Positions 22,859-37,123 of a stretch of DNA of 64,000 nucleotides are shown in pieces. The notes beneath the pieces are model-generated. The model saw only the letters and a program-made list of their open reading frames with translations, was not told where the DNA came from and ran no database searches. Origin of the DNA: Erpobdella octoculata (Eukaryota > Annelida > Clitellata > Hirudinida > Erpobdellidae); NCBI GenBank assembly GCA_963978895.1, contig OZ022240.1, forward strand, positions 12,368,307 to 12,432,306. The letters are read 5' to 3'. Each line of letters starts with the position of its first letter. Position 1 is the first letter of the stretch. The translations under genes were made by a program, and so were the position numbers.

Positions 22859-24560
22859 ATGGATTGCGTTGGAGAATTACCTAGTGGTTATTGTTATGCA
22901 AATATTAAGAAAGAGAATGATGGTAGTACAACAATTCAATGTAATATCAACTCTGCTGAAAAATGGCGTAGCTGGTTGAACAAATTTGAAGTTGGTTTGA
23001 ACCAGAAATTCATTGTTTTGACAACTTTTAATGTCGTTAGGTGAGTTACAAATTTATATTATTCTTGATTGGGAAACCTTAGTAATAAAATTAAAATTTA
23101 ATTTAATACAAAGTTGTAAAACTTATTTGAATAATTTTATATGTAATTTACTAAATGTCAAGTGATGGAAATGTTGTGATATCAGGGTGGCTTTTCATCA
23201 AAAGTTAGTGTGTCAATACAGCTTAAAAAACAAGAGTTAAAAGACTGTGAGTCAACGCAATACTAGTTGCAAAGCCAGTATTTCATGTAAAATAAAGCAC
23301 GTCAAAAAGGACACATGTAGGAATGATCATTTGCTTAAACAGGTAATTAAAGTACTTAAGAAAATCTATTTTATGGTCAAATTTAGTATCAGTCAAAACA
23401 TTTTGTAACTTGTTTTACTCCTGTGATGTGATATTGGTTAAATATATTCACTTTATTGTATGCAGAATTCTCCGTTACCAGCTTTATTGACCATAAAGCT
23501 GTCCCCAACCACCAGACTGATTGTGCAGAAGCCTTGCACCTGCTGAGAATCGATAATGACACTCGACATCTTTTCAATAGCTATTTTGATGATGGCCTAT
23601 CGCCAGCATCAGCAATAAACACTTCACATAAGTAAATTAATGGTGAGATCACTTTTATTTATTTTTTCGAATTATTTTTTTCAATTTTTTTATTAATCTA
23701 TGTTCTATTAGTAAAAATATTTGTAACGGCTTCTATCCAGAAAACACACAAATTTTAAAGTTTTAAAATTTTTCTACATTATTGTAGTGTGAAGATAATG
23801 GAGTTGAAAAGTTGGCGAACTCAACTTTTAATCCGACATCGAGAACTGTGTATTATCTTCATGAGATGTAGTGGTACAGTGGTTGATCCATTGCAGAAAC
23901 TCATAGAAAAACTTGGATATTTCAGTGAATTAGGTATAACCATTAGTTAATTATACTTAACCATATTAACAATGGATCATCAATTTTGTGTCTCTTTTAG
24001 GAGCACAGATCACTATTTCCAAGGATAGTCCATGGTCTGTTGTTCTCGCAAGTGAGGTAATGCTGTGGGCTCATTCTATTTCAACTGCGGAAGAAATTGC
24101 ATTTATAGACTCGAGCTGCAACTGCGATTCAACACAATCTACTGTGACAACTGTGCTTGTAGCTTCCAAGGCTGGTGCTATCCCTGTTGCTATACTTCTG
24201 CATGGAGGCCAGTCAGCAGAATCATATGAAAAAGCCTTTAGCCTGTTAAGTGTCCATTACCCACAGTGTTTCAATGGATATATAATCATGACATTAATTT
24301 TTTGTTTTATATCGTTTAATTGTGATATTCAGGCTTCATTCACAGTAATGACAAACGATTTATCTTCGATGAAGTTGGCATACTCGACAGCTTTTATGTC
24401 ATTTTCATGTTGGCCAGGCTGAGTGGCGCTGGTTAACAGCAAATGTCAACAACATACCTGTTGATGAAATACAGCAATCAATGAACAATTTTCATAATGA
24501 TTCAGATATTCTTCAGTCAAATATAGTTTAGTCAAACGTTTGGTCACACGGAATAAAAAC
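22859..24560 (+). pseudogene. MULE transposase gene, 5' part with introns
   Basis: Exons with good splice signals: 22859-23040 (donor GTGAGT), 23186-23342 (frame continues: R-VAFHQKLVCQYSLKN...SRNTSC), 23466-23631 (HQTDCAEALHLLR, FNSYFDDGLSPASA), 23788-23933 (FNPTSRTVYYLHEM), 24001 onward (ITISKDSPWSVVLASEVM, EIAFIDSSCNCDST, ILLHGGQSAESYEKAF, MTNDLSSMKLA, CHFHVGQAEWRWL). The last blocks are the DDE catalytic core of MULE transposases (FiD, mTDd, C.FH..qa.WrWl). In-frame stops and frameshifts make it a pseudogene. The core is cut at about 24,560 by (TA)n and Penelope-like DNA and resumes at about 28,085. Confidence 0.75.
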
Positions 24561-24573
24561 AAATAGCGAGATT

Positions 24574-24680
<107 letters not shown>

Positions 24681-24823
24681 TAAATGTAACAACATAAAAA
24701 ATATTTATGTTGTTACATTTGTATATAATGAATTTAAATTTTATTTAAATTGTATTTTAATTCCTTTCAATTAGTTGTATCTTTTACCATTTAGTCACTG
24801 CATTTTATTTTAAAAAGTTAAAC

Positions 24824-24867
24824 GGCTCTGATGATGGCAAAAAATTGCCGAAATAGATCTATTAGCC
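24824..24867 (+). ncRNA. Hammerhead ribozyme A (type I, minimal)
   Basis: Stem I GGCU/AGCC, core CUGAUGA (24828-24834), stem II GGCAA/UUGCC with A-rich loop, GAAA (24850-24853), stem III the palindrome UAGAUCUA, cleavage triplet AUU (a legal NUH). All conserved core bases present. Confidence 0.85.
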
Positions 24868-25045
24868 TATAAGATTATGGAGTTTGTGTTTGGGAATAAA
24901 TTATTTTTAAACCGATTTAGAGTATTGGAAAAAATTAAAAATAAAATCGATTCAGCCAAGTGCGCCACTTTTTTCAATCGAGTTTGCCTAAAAGAACATA
25001 TAGCGCCGAAGTATTCAAAAAATATATATATATGTATATATACCA

Positions 25046-25492
25046 TTTGTTGAAAATAACCATGATGGTGATTTAAAAGGCACCTCAATTACATATAGCA
25101 TGTTGCTCGGTTTAAAATGTGAAGATAATAATCATCCTTCTACAACCTCTGAAATATGTAACAGTGATGGTGATAAAAAAGGCGCCTCATCTACAGATGA
25201 CTTGTTGCAGAGATTAAAAACTGTAGATACATGTTGCTTGTCGGGATTACCTGGTGAAAATCTCGTTGATCGAACAGATGTTGTATATGATGATGGTTGT
25301 TTATCCGGTTGCCATGATTCCGTCCGAATGCACCGGATAAAGGGTGGTGGGGAGATTTCTCAGGTGGATGACGGGTTTTCGGAAGTGTCAGTTGATGGTG
25401 CGTATGTTTCAGGGGAGATATCTGGTCCGTTGAGCTTTGCTCACTTAACTGATAACATTAATATTACAATTAGACGGAGGAGATTACATTGA
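25046..25492 (+). CDS. Penelope-like C-terminal ORF (P1)
   Basis: About 149 codons, entered from the (TA) tract with no start codon of its own (first ATG at 25100). Acidic, low-complexity linker ending FAHLTDNINITIRRRR and a short tail. The same ending occurs in three other ORFs here (51967, 57187, 26862), marking it as the carboxyl end of the Penelope-like protein. No catalytic motif is included. Confidence 0.55.
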   Translation, partial: FVENNHDGDLKGTSITYSMLLGLKCEDNNHPSTTSEICNSDGDKKGASSTDDLLQRLKTVDTCCLSGLPGENLVDRTDVVYDDGCLSGCHDSVRMHRIKGGGEISQVDDGFSEVSVDGAYVSGEISGPLSFAHLTDNINITIRRRRLH

Positions 25493-25817
25493 TTTCTGGA
25501 CCTCTATTTACCAGCCTGGTTAAGTGTTGATGGCGTGTGTGTCTTGTGATGGTGTGTGTGATCTTGATGGAAAATAATTTGATATGATAAAAAGCTTCTT
25601 TGTCTGTTTCACATTTCATGAAACTCTTATCGAATTTTATGAATTTAAATTTAAATTATTATCTCTCGATTTAAATTAATATATTTCTCTAAGTATTTTT
25701 ATTTTGCTTTTATTGTTTTTTACTTATGTTCTGCTTATTTTAACGTTCATTGTCCAGATTTTAATTATTATTATTTACTGTATGTATTAACTTTTAGTTA
25801 CATTGAGATAGTCAAAA

Positions 25818-25862
25818 CAACCCTGATGATGGCCGCAATGGCTGAAACTTGCAAGTTGGTTG
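25818..25862 (+). ncRNA. Hammerhead ribozyme B (type I, minimal)
   Basis: Stem I CAACC/GGUUG (5 bp), CUGAUGA (25823-25829), stem II GGCC/GGCU, GAAA (25844-25847), stem III palindrome CUUGCAAG, cleavage triplet GUU. Lies 326 bp after the P1 stop codon and starts a second Penelope-like subfamily (P2). Confidence 0.85.
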
Positions 25863-27019
<1,157 letters not shown>

Positions 27020-27020
<1 letters not shown>

Positions 27021-27820
27021 TTCATCGCAGGGCCGTAACCAGGAATTTGGAAGTGGGGAGCCCAAGAGCTTTTTTTGAGGGGGGGGGCACGGTATACATT
27101 TTCTGTTCACATAAGTGCATTCCAGTGATTTGACCCTTAAAATGTGCTTCACGCAAAAAACAGGTTTAGCGATTGAAATTTGAATCTTATTCTAGGTGTT
27201 TAATTGAATTTGAAAACATTCTGAATCAACATGAAAACTTCCCGAAGCATGTAAATAAAACGATAACCCAAAATTTAAATACAATTATAATTTACACGAA
27301 AATATTTTATAAAAAAAAACATAACATGGGTCACAATGTCAGAGAATCCGAGAACAATACGGCGCGATTTCTGGCCAAATTTTCTACGGAAGTGTTCAGA
27401 TCTACTTTTAGCGATAAGTCAGCAGAATCCGCGTAATAGTGGAGAAACTGCTCTCGCACGTAGCATTCGACACCTCGATGGTGATTGCTCCGGCATACAG
27501 CTGAAACACATTTGGAAATTTATCGCGGTACTGCAGCATTGCATATGTTGCCACTTCCAACGACGAATTTGATTATCTCGTTTTTAATAGGAGACGACAT
27601 GTACTTGGCATTTTTAGGCATGTTTTGTAAAATTCTACACAATTTTTCATCCTTTGCCATAGCAAATTCAAACAACTTATTAAATAAGACACCTTAATTT
27701 GCTTTGTTGAACTGGACAGCTATACAAAAAACTGGGGGGCCTGATTGAGCTGGGGCGCCCGACCAAAACTGGGGGGCCGGAACAAAACTGGGGGGCCTGG
27801 GTTACGGCCCTGCTTCATCG
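27020..27820. mobile_element. hAT-type MITE with 8-bp duplication
   Basis: Element 27028-27812 with terminal repeats CAGGGCCGTAACC / GGTTACGGCCCTG, flanked on both sides by CTTCATCG (27020-27027, 27813-27820). No transposase domain; a small plus-strand frame at 27173-27436 has no recognised relatives. G-runs (GGGGGGC) recur near both ends. Confidence 0.8.
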
Positions 27821-28084
27821 CCGAGCAAGCCATGAGACAACGCTAGAAGATTACTTTAACATAATCAGACGTTCGGCTACTGATCTCGCTGTTTGGTGCC
27901 AAACATAAATATAACATATTTTGTCATATTTGATCAATGAAATCAATTGAATATTTTGATTATTTGAAAAATATTTTTTGTTGGTATTGAAAATAATGTT
28001 TCTATTTGTGTAGATTATGTATGTCATATCCGATGCTGAGCTGGATGTTGCCATTTCGAATTTTTTCAATGAAAAAAATCTGAA
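27821..28084. other. Unassigned AT-rich stretch
   Basis: Between the MITE target and the point where MULE coding resumes. The first 40 bases may continue Penelope-like coding. The rest shows nothing recognisable. Confidence 0.5.
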
Positions 28085-29067
28085 CTCAGACTTTTTCAAT
28101 CCTTATTAAAAAGGGTTGAGAAATCTTTACAGAGAGGTGATAAGTGGCATTTTCACACGTGGTAGTAATACCAACATTTTTTCTGAAGCCTTTTATGAGA
28201 ATCCTTAAAGACGTTGTTCTCAGTCGCACAAAGGCTTTTAATGTAGTTGCGTTGGTTTATTTTTTACAACAGTTCTGCAAGGATATTTTGTAAAAAGGTT
28301 GTTGTCATTCGCACATGGTCTTCGGGCTCAGCCACGCTTACATTATAAGGATTTCTGTGACAAAATGAAAGATGTTGATGTTGCATCAGTTCATGCTATA
28401 TATGATACTCATTATGTCATTCCAAGCCACAGCCAGAAAAACATTAGCTATTCTGTCGACACAGAATTTGGTCTTTGCTCTTGCCCATATGGCCAGACAG
28501 GTGCCTTCTGCAAGCATCAAGCTTTTATAAACAAAAGTTTTAGTGTGCCATTCCCCAATGTGCTGGAAAAGCGTTACCAGCTTGCTCTACTGGCACAAGG
28601 CAGCAAGTGCCCAGGTAAAGAATTTTTTGGAGACATGAATTTGACTGATGGTGACAATAGTGGCAAACTTACAGTGGGACAAAGCACAACAATAGTGTCT
28701 GAATGTGAGCAGGATGATTGCAAAGCAGATGTCAACATTTCTGATCCTATTGTTATTGATGAAACTGCTCTTGTTATCTCAAGTGTAAGAGCAGAATTCG
28801 ATCGGCTTCAAGGCTTTGTCAACACGTATACTGCAGCGGGTCTGAAAGCTAGCTCTTCTTCCATCGTTGCAGTCAATAAAATCTCAAGAGGAGTTTAGTA
28901 GGGCTTTGTTTATTTGTAAAACTGCCTTGCGTGCCGCCAGGAGAAGTGGTGCAATAAAAGTTCACCCGACAGCAATTTCACGTCCAAGGCCTGGAGTGAC
29001 TCGAGGCTGCAAGCGTATTGCTGCCGGTCGTCCAGCTTCTGTAACCACCAAACGGCCTCACAAGTGA
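28085..29067 (+). pseudogene. MULE transposase gene, 3' part with SWIM zinc finger
   Basis: Resumes with RGSNTNIFSEAFMRILKDVVLSRTKAFNVVAL (28160-28260), continues through an open frame (28299-28898) containing the SWIM finger CSCPYGQTGAFCKH (CxCx...CxH, about 28474-28516). A frameshift near 28890 leads into a basic tail, TAISRPRPGVTRGCKRIAAGRPA, ending 29067. SWIM fingers follow the DDE core in many MULE proteins and bind DNA. The 5' part is at 22859-24560. Roughly the last third of the catalytic core is disrupted by the intervening insertions. Confidence 0.75.
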
Positions 29068-29414
29068 CAACGACTCCTTGCAGAAAATATAGAGCACAAT
29101 GTCTTACATGCAAAATCGCATGGCATTGGACATTAAAATAATTGTTGACTTCATAAAAATACATTTAAAAAAACAACGTTTTTCTCGCGCCATAAAAAGT
29201 ATAAAATAATATTTCTGAAAGTCTGGCAGAATTTCTGAATACTTTAAAACAGTTTCTAATTCATACACAATGAAAAACGTTAGGCGCATAATTTTTTTTA
29301 TAAATGTTTGTTTTACAGAAGTTTTGATGTTACCATAATGTCATGGAGTTATTCAGTTTTTAGATCAAATGTATTGTGGCGATGTATGTTTTTTTGTATA
29401 TATACCTTTCCAAC

Positions 29415-29418
<4 letters not shown>
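29068..29418. other. MULE interior, no feature recognised
   Basis: AT-rich sequence after the transposase gene, leading into (TA)n. Only short shadow frames. Confidence 0.5.

Positions 29419-29479
<61 letters not shown>
29419..29479. repeat. (TA)n at Helitron insertion point
   Basis: TA tract into which Helitron H2 has inserted. Helitrons prefer AT dinucleotides. Confidence 0.9.
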
Positions 29480-29480
<1 letters not shown>

Positions 29481-31057
29481 TAGCAGTGCCCGTAGCGGCT
29501 TCGCTCGCATGAAATTAGAGAGTTTGAACCGTGCATCCATAGTAGAGATCAATTTTTTAGGTCTCGGCTCGGCCCGTCGACAAATTAGCCCAGCCCGTTT
29601 TAAAAACCCAAACTCCTGGCCCGGCACAGCCCGTCTGAATTAGGCCCGGCCCATTTTTACAGGCCTAGAAGTTCTATATACTTGATGAAAAACTTCGGCC
29701 CGTCCCACCTTGACCTCAGGTTTGGCCCGGCCAAACTGAAGACCCTAAAATCACTAAAATATCTATATACTTGGTGAAAAGCCTCGGCCCGTCCCACTTT
29801 GATTTAAGGTTTGGCCTGGCCCGTGTGAAGACTCTAAAATAACGGCTTGGCCCGGCCGATGATAAACTGGACTTAGCTACTTTTAACCGGCACAAAACTT
29901 CAAAATACTAATTTTTACATTTGTAGCACTTACAGTTTGTGAGTAGCAGTTATTTTGAAATCAAATAACCCTTATTTCCACCACACATTTGAGGTCCTGG
30001 AAACCAAATTTTCAAAAAATGCTAAAACACGTATTTCATTATTTTTGGAGTAGAAACTAAATACTAATTTTTACTTCTGTAGCATTAACAGTTTTTGAGT
30101 AGCAGCTACTTTAAAAACCAAATAACCCAAAAAATGATGAAACACGTATATCTTTTTTTTTGAGTAGATACTAAGTATTAAATTTTACATCTGTGGCAAT
30201 TACAGTTGTTGAGTAGCAGTTACTTTAAAAACCAAATAACCCTATTTTCCACCCCACATTTGAAGTCCTGGAAACCAAATTTTCAAAAAATTGTGAAACC
30301 CGTATATCATTATTTTTAGAATAGAAACTAAATTCTAATTTTTACTTTTGTAACATTACAGTTTTTGTGTAGAAGCTACTTTAAAAACCAAATAACCCAA
30401 TTTTCCAACCCACATTTGAGGTCCGGGAAACCAAATTTGTAAAAAATGGTGAAACACGTATATCTTTATTTTTAGAAAAGAAACTAAATAATAATTTTTA
30501 CATCTGTGGTATTTACTGTTTTTGAGTAGCAGTTACTATAAAAGACAATTGGCCCTATTTTCCACCCCACATTTGAAGTCCTGGAAACCAAGTTTTCAAA
30601 AAATGCTAAAACACGTATTTCATTATTTTTGGAGTAGAAACTAAATACTAATTTTTACTCCTGTAGCATTAACAGTTTTTGAGTAGAAGCTACTTTAAAA
30701 ACCAAATAACCCAATTTTCCAACCCACATTTGAGGTCCGGGAAACCGAATTTTCAAACAATGGTGAAATACGTATCTTTTTATTTTTCAAAAAGAATCTA
30801 TCTACCAAATTTCAAAATTTCCTCATTTTTGGTTTTCGAGATATACATTGTTTAAGAAAAAAGTTTGTTTTCCAGTTTTTTCCCCTCAGGAGCAAAATTT
30901 TCAAAAATCCTTTCTTAGCCGATGTTTACGCTATAAAAGTAATATAAGTTCCAAATTTCACGTTCCTAGGATGAGGCGTTTGAGCTCGGCGTTGATTATC
31001 AGTCAGTCATCTGTCAGTCAGTCAGTCAGTCAGGACATGTTCTTTTATATATATATA
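29480..31057 (-). mobile_element. Non-autonomous Helitron, family A, copy H2
   Basis: CTAG end at 29480-29483 preceded (minus strand) by a GCCG..CGGGC hairpin region. The other end is AAAAGAACATGTCCTGAC followed by TATATATA that runs straight into the CTAG end of H3 without the usual TC start. The body is an array of about five ~155-bp units, each with CCACATTTGA(G/A)GTCC and a TTGAGTAG(C/A)AGCTACTT segment. No coding. Confidence 0.75.
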
Positions 31058-33027
<1,970 letters not shown>

Positions 33028-33717
33028 ACCAATGTTCTTAGTTGGTCTCTATTTTACCCGTTTGTATATATTGATGTGCCTTTATCAAATATGATGTAAT
33101 TGTAGTTCTGTTTTAATTAAATTTTCAAATTACACATTATTGCTTTTTTTACTAAATGCCGTACATTTTTGCATTGCTCACTTAAGTGTTTTTACAGAAA
33201 AGTGTTTTTGCACATATATTTTTTCCAACTGTTAATGCTTTTCCAATGTTCTTAATTGTTCTCAATTTTACATGCTTAATTATATTCGTTTGCCTTTTAT
33301 TAAATATTATAAGTTCAGTTCCAATTAAATCTTTAAGTTACATCTTTTTTCACCTACTGTTGTACATTTTTGCACTGCTTTTTTGAAATTAAAATATAAA
33401 TATATACGTTGATGGTGTTAAGTCATTGTCATACTTAAAGAAACAAGACGAGTCCAGAGATCATATAAAAATAGTGTTTCTGAGGCCATCAAAAAACTAT
33501 TACAATGTATAGTGAAACATTACCTTACACACATTAAGTTTATAATCAGAAGAGAAGCTAAAATTAGGAAAATTTCTGAAAAATGTTTTAAAATTCCACA
33601 AAACTAAAAAGTTAGATACGGATTTTGCGATACTTCTCGCTACTGTGTGCGTTTTTTTTGATGCAACACTCAAATTCCGTATTTTAACTTTAAATAATTG
33701 CTAGGCTATATTAACGG
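33028..33717. other. AT-rich, degenerate ~200-bp duplication
   Basis: Blocks starting CCAATGTTCTTA at about 33030 and 33242 are diverged copies. No coding seen. Confidence 0.5.
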
Positions 33718-33905
33718 TTGAGCAACAAGGTTGTTTTATTTTTGTTATGCGCTTATATTATCTTTTAAATTAAGTTATACTTGTAAATTGTTGTTTACTG
33801 TAACGTCGTTTCTTTCATTCGAAAGAAAGGACGTTACAGTAAACAAAAATTTACTTAATTTAAAAGATTTATTCATAACTGAACAACAAGTCTGACCTAT
33901 ATATC
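33718..33905. repeat. Long imperfect inverted repeat (hairpin, MITE-like)
   Basis: Core arms GTTTACTGTAACGTC / GACGTTACAGTAAAC around an 11-bp TTTCTTTC-ATTC-GAAAGAAA centre (33793-33845). Arms extend outward through CTTTTAAATTAAG / CTTAATTTAAAAG toward AACAAG / CTTGTT. Confidence 0.7.
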
Positions 33906-33946
33906 TGGTTTGTCTAGCAGCATCACAGCGGTTAAACCACGACCTA

Positions 33947-33983
33947 CATGAATATAAATGAGCACACCGTTGAGGCTATTGAG
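33947..33983 (-). repeat. MULE right terminal inverted repeat
   Basis: Exact reverse complement of 22723-22759. Confidence 0.85.
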
Positions 33984-33985
33984 TG

Positions 33986-34055
33986 TCCCGGAGACAGAAC
34001 CAACCATTTCCTTGTAAATTTATTCATCCTCCTTTCTAGCTTTTCTACTAATTAT
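33986..34055 (-). pseudogene. E5 continuation beyond the MULE
   Basis: Begins with the right target duplication and matches E3 14905-14970 (CCAACCATTTCCTTGTAAAT, then the thumb region). Similarity stops near 34055. Confidence 0.75.
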
Positions 34056-34760
34056 AACTTTTACTTTAACAAATCAAATATCGCTTTTATTAAAATAAAC
34101 TGGTAATTCATTTTTTACAGAAAAGTTCAAACCTCTGAAATTTCAACTTTACACTTCTTAGGCCAATTTTGCGACATAAATTCTATTTCTTAGGGGCCCA
34201 CTAAAAAGTCATACCCTCTCTGCTCCCTCCAAATTAACGTCCCTGAACTTACAGTTTTTATTCATATTACAAATAATTACTGTTTTAAGAACTTGTTGTT
34301 GGACCGTCTAAACTTATTTAGAAAAAGGAAGGTGTCATTTTCAACTTTTTTGCTGGACCTGTCCATGAAAGTCTAAATGTTTTTTGAGATATTATTTGAA
34401 TTATATTTTGTATTGAATTGGTTTGAAAAAGGCCCGAAATTCTTAAATATCTGCCAATTATCAGAACTGTTGATGGTCGAGAGGTGAATTTAGTAGCCTC
34501 AGGATACAGACACAAAAACTTTAAGCTAAGAAGTACAATTTTTTTGTTTCTTTTGAAAACTCTAAAAGTGGGCCCGGACCCCCGGGTTTCCCCTAGATCC
34601 GCCACTAAGAATAAGTATAGCGGACATAAAGGTATTATCGATACGGATGCAAGATGGCCTCCAAACCGATTTAGAGTCTTCGGCGTGGCCTGCCACGTCA
34701 TCTATATTATATTTTTGTCAAGCACGCTGTATAATCCATAGATATATCTATGGTATAATC
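34056..34760. other. AT-rich, with a possible DNA-transposon end
   Basis: Nothing recognisable to 34440. At 34560-34608 the minus strand reads TTAGTGGCGGATCTAGGGG followed by GGGTCCGGGCCCAC, a composition common at ends of invertebrate DNA transposons, but no partner end was found. Confidence 0.4.
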
Positions 34761-34812
34761 TTTCGAGCCAGCTTAATAAATATTTATTAGCAATAATTTT
34801 AGAAAACCGTTT

Positions 34813-35103
34813 GTGGCTGCCGGTGTGACTTATCGCTCATTTAATTATGGAAAATTCGAGATACAAAAACTTTTAGATTCAAATAGCGATCGTTTGTCGT
34901 ATGAGGCTAGCGAAGGAAAAAGTGCTGTCTGGAAGTGTTTCAAAATTGTGAAATTAGACAACGATAATGTGTCGTTCGTAAAATGCGGTAGGTGCGATGC
35001 GTTACTTAAATGGAAATCCAGAGATGGTACGAGCGGTTTGAGGTCGTACATTGATTTTTTCTGCGTCGAAAACACTGCAACTCTTTCCGAATTTTCTGAA
35101 TAA
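34813..35103 (+). CDS. BED-finger fragment of a hAT transposase
   Basis: 96 codons. SAVWKCFKIVKLDN, VSFVKCGRCDALLKWKS, GTSGLRSYIDFFC follow the BED zinc-finger plan (aromatic W..F near the N-terminus, CxxC, then H/C pair; one expected His appears as Tyr). BED fingers are the DNA-binding head of hAT transposases. The frame ends right after the finger, with no catalytic domain, so it is an N-terminal exon or remnant. The following 200 bp look like hAT subterminal sequence. Confidence 0.65.
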   Translation: MAAGVTYRSFNYGKFEIQKLLDSNSDRLSYEASEGKSAVWKCFKIVKLDNDNVSFVKCGRCDALLKWKSRDGTSGLRSYIDFFCVENTATLSEFSE

Positions 35104-35117
35104 ACTAAGTAATAATA

Positions 35118-35305
35118 GTAATTTTTGGTGCGGGGATGGTGATGGGGACCATTAGCAACGGGGATGGTTAGGGATGGGAATGATACTTCACGGGGACGGT
35201 TGTGGATGGGGATGAAGTGTTCCGGGGACGGTTGGGGATGGAGTTGTAACTTGCGGGTATGGTTGGGGATGGCGATAATAGTTCGTCCCCGCGCAGCCCT
35301 CTATT
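35118..35305. mobile_element. hAT subterminal repeats (GGGGA(T/C)GG)n and end
   Basis: Many copies of GGGGATGG, GGGGACGG and GGTTGGGGATGG, closing with CGTCCCCGCGCAGCCCT. Probably the right end of the hAT that holds the BED finger. Confidence 0.5.
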
Positions 35306-35410
35306 TCGAACCTGTCGTTTTTGTTTCACACCAAACAATTTTATGCTTTTTTTTGTAAATAACATCAGTGAAATTTTTCAAACTGAAATTTGATGAATTT
35401 CTTGAACGTA
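35306..35410 (-). pseudogene. E-family N-terminal fragment E6
   Basis: Matches E3 16520-16625: minus strand NSSNFSLKNFTDVIY, then the VKQKRQVRN-like region. Its 5' side runs into a (GTAT)/(ATAC) microsatellite. Confidence 0.7.
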
Positions 35411-35425
35411 TCTTTCCTCTTTGTA

Positions 35426-35646
35426 CATACATACATACATACATACATACATACATACATACATACATACATACATGTATGTATGTATGTATGTATGTAT
35501 GTATGTATGTATGTATGTATGTATGTATGTATGTATGTATGTATGTATGTATGTATGTATGTATGTATGTATGTATGTATGTATGTATGTATGTATGTAT
35601 GTATGTATGTATGTATGTATGTATGTATGTATGTATGTATGTATGT
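35426..35646. repeat. Tail-to-tail (ATAC)n/(GTAT)n microsatellite
   Basis: (ACAT)n to about 35475 switches at ACATGT into (GTAT)n to 35646, giving a perfect inverted repeat with ~48-bp arms. Confidence 0.9.
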
Positions 35647-35912
35647 CTTTTATGCATTGCTACACCATTCCTTCGATCGTAATGAAATTTTCACACAACC
35701 TTGAGAGTCAATAGAGGAGGGTTTTTGTTTTAATTGAGATGATCACAGCGACGGGAACGGGAAAGCGACCAGAAACAGGAGATCAAGCTCAAGCGGGAAA
35801 GTGACCGGGAACGGGAAAGCAAGCGTGGAAGGAAACAGGAACAAGAGAAAAACAATAGAAAAGCCTCTAAAAACCCCGAGCAACGACGGGGAACCTGCTA
35901 TTTCGTGTCGTC
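35647..35912 (+). mobile_element. Helitron family B relic, copy B1
   Basis: TCTTTTATGCATTGCTACACC head as in 48830, purine-rich GGGAA(A/C)GCGACC repeats, and a degenerate 3' end CCCCGAGCAACGACGGGG + ACCTGCTA instead of CTAG. Confidence 0.55.
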
Positions 35913-36008
35913 CAATCTAGCCCATATACCTGCCGCCGATGACAATGCAGCCTAATAAATTAAAAAAAACGATACTGATTGCATATAAAAGATTTTAACA
36001 AAGTGTAT

Positions 36009-36014
36009 TTTTAT
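36009..36014 (-). terminator. AATAAA polyadenylation signal downstream of POU gene
   Basis: Minus strand AATAAA about 350 nt after the POU stop codon. An alternative terminal exon, 36180-36025 (acceptor TTTTTCTTTCAG, 50 codons to a stop), would use the same signal. Confidence 0.45.
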
Positions 36015-36363
36015 TGTCATTTTCTACTTTATCACCATTGCAGTGAACATGAAATAGTTGATATCACCATTCATCATTTTCATCCTATTGTGTTTGAAAT
36101 GATCAACCAGCACACTATTTTTATATAAATGGCATTGCTTACATGATTTAATTACTTCAGAGTATTCCAACGTCAACTGAAAGAAAAAAAATGATGAAAA
36201 AGTTAAAAATGTGCAAAATGCTGCATTGAACCAATAAACGACACGAAAAAAATGTGTCAATTCAAAAGTGCAAACAAAAATCAAGAATTTACAATCTGAA
36301 ACAAATCGTAAGACTTTGTATAACTGAGTTGAAAAAGATGCATACGACCTTAATCTTTAAGTT

Positions 36364-37032
36364 TTAAGGAAAATTATCGCCATTTGTCGAACCATGAGAA
36401 GAAAACAATACCAAATTTTTCTGGTGATAAAAAGTACTAAGAGGTGTTGAGAAGTTAAACATCTGAGTATTTAATTTATTTGAATTAGAAGTAGCAGGAT
36501 GGTAATTAGGTACATTAAGAGGAGAAAAGCTGATATTCTTCAAAACGTTGTCGTTACCAGGATTGTTTGAGTTATCTTCGTTATATTGTTGAATATTTAG
36601 ATAGTTATTAGTATCTTTTGTCGGTTTTGATCCGTAGGTCCCAAAATTGTCTTCACACAATCTAAGCCTGCATGCTGAGTTCTCCATTTCTATTTTTGAC
36701 ATTTTTGAAGTGAATTCACTATTTATTGCATTTAAACATAACATTTTGCTAGTTTCTGAATTATTCATTGCACCGCAGTTTTTTATACTCTTATTCGTAT
36801 TAATTGTTTTTATATCTACAACGTTCTCCATCAAAATGTTTTTTCCACAGCAAAAACGTTGAATGTCGTCCTCTTTTTTGCTGTCAATTTGATTGGTTGC
36901 AACATATAAATTGTTAGACTTGTTACTGTTGGTGTTGTGATGAAGATTCGGAACATTTTTCTGCTCATAAGACAACAACTCTGGACCGACATTAACGCGT
37001 TTTTCTTTTTGCCGGCGATTACAGAACCACAC
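36364..37032 (-). CDS. pou2f: POU-class homeobox gene, last coding exon
   Basis: Starts after the acceptor TTTATAG with GTG TGG TTC, the recognition helix VWFCNRRQKEKR carrying the POU-specific Cys at homeodomain position 50. About 210 residues follow, rich in Asn and Ser, with no further recognised domain. They end in GDNFP and a TAA. Phase 0 joins exactly to the upstream exon, at the intron position within the homeodomain that many POU genes share. The protein is a nuclear DNA-binding transcription factor. Class II (Oct1/Pdm) assignment comes from the POU-specific domain exons. The low-complexity tail is not conserved in any family I know. Confidence 0.85.
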   Translation of the reverse strand: MWFCNRRQKEKRVNVGPELLSYEQKNVPNLHHNTNSNKSNNLYVATNQIDSKKEDDIQRFCCGKNILMENVVDIKTINTNKSIKNCGAMNNSETSKMLCLNAINSEFTSKMSKIEMENSACRLRLCEDNFGTYGSKPTKDTNNYLNIQQYNEDNSNNPGNDNVLKNISFSPLNVPNYHPATSNSNKLNTQMFNFSTPLSTFYHQKNLVLFSSHGSTNGDNFP

Positions 37033-37123
37033 CTATAAAATTTATTCGACTTAAATTGTAATACATTTTTATAAAAAATAAAAAAAAAATGTTGTAGGTT
37101 CAAAAATATGCTATCTATAGTAC

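Noticed and set aside
27173..27572. Plus-strand frames inside the hAT MITE
   Set aside because: Short, without family motifs, inside a non-autonomous element.
34560..34608. Complete DNA transposon at the GTGGCGGATCTAGGGG end
   Set aside because: No partner terminal repeat or target duplication could be found nearby.
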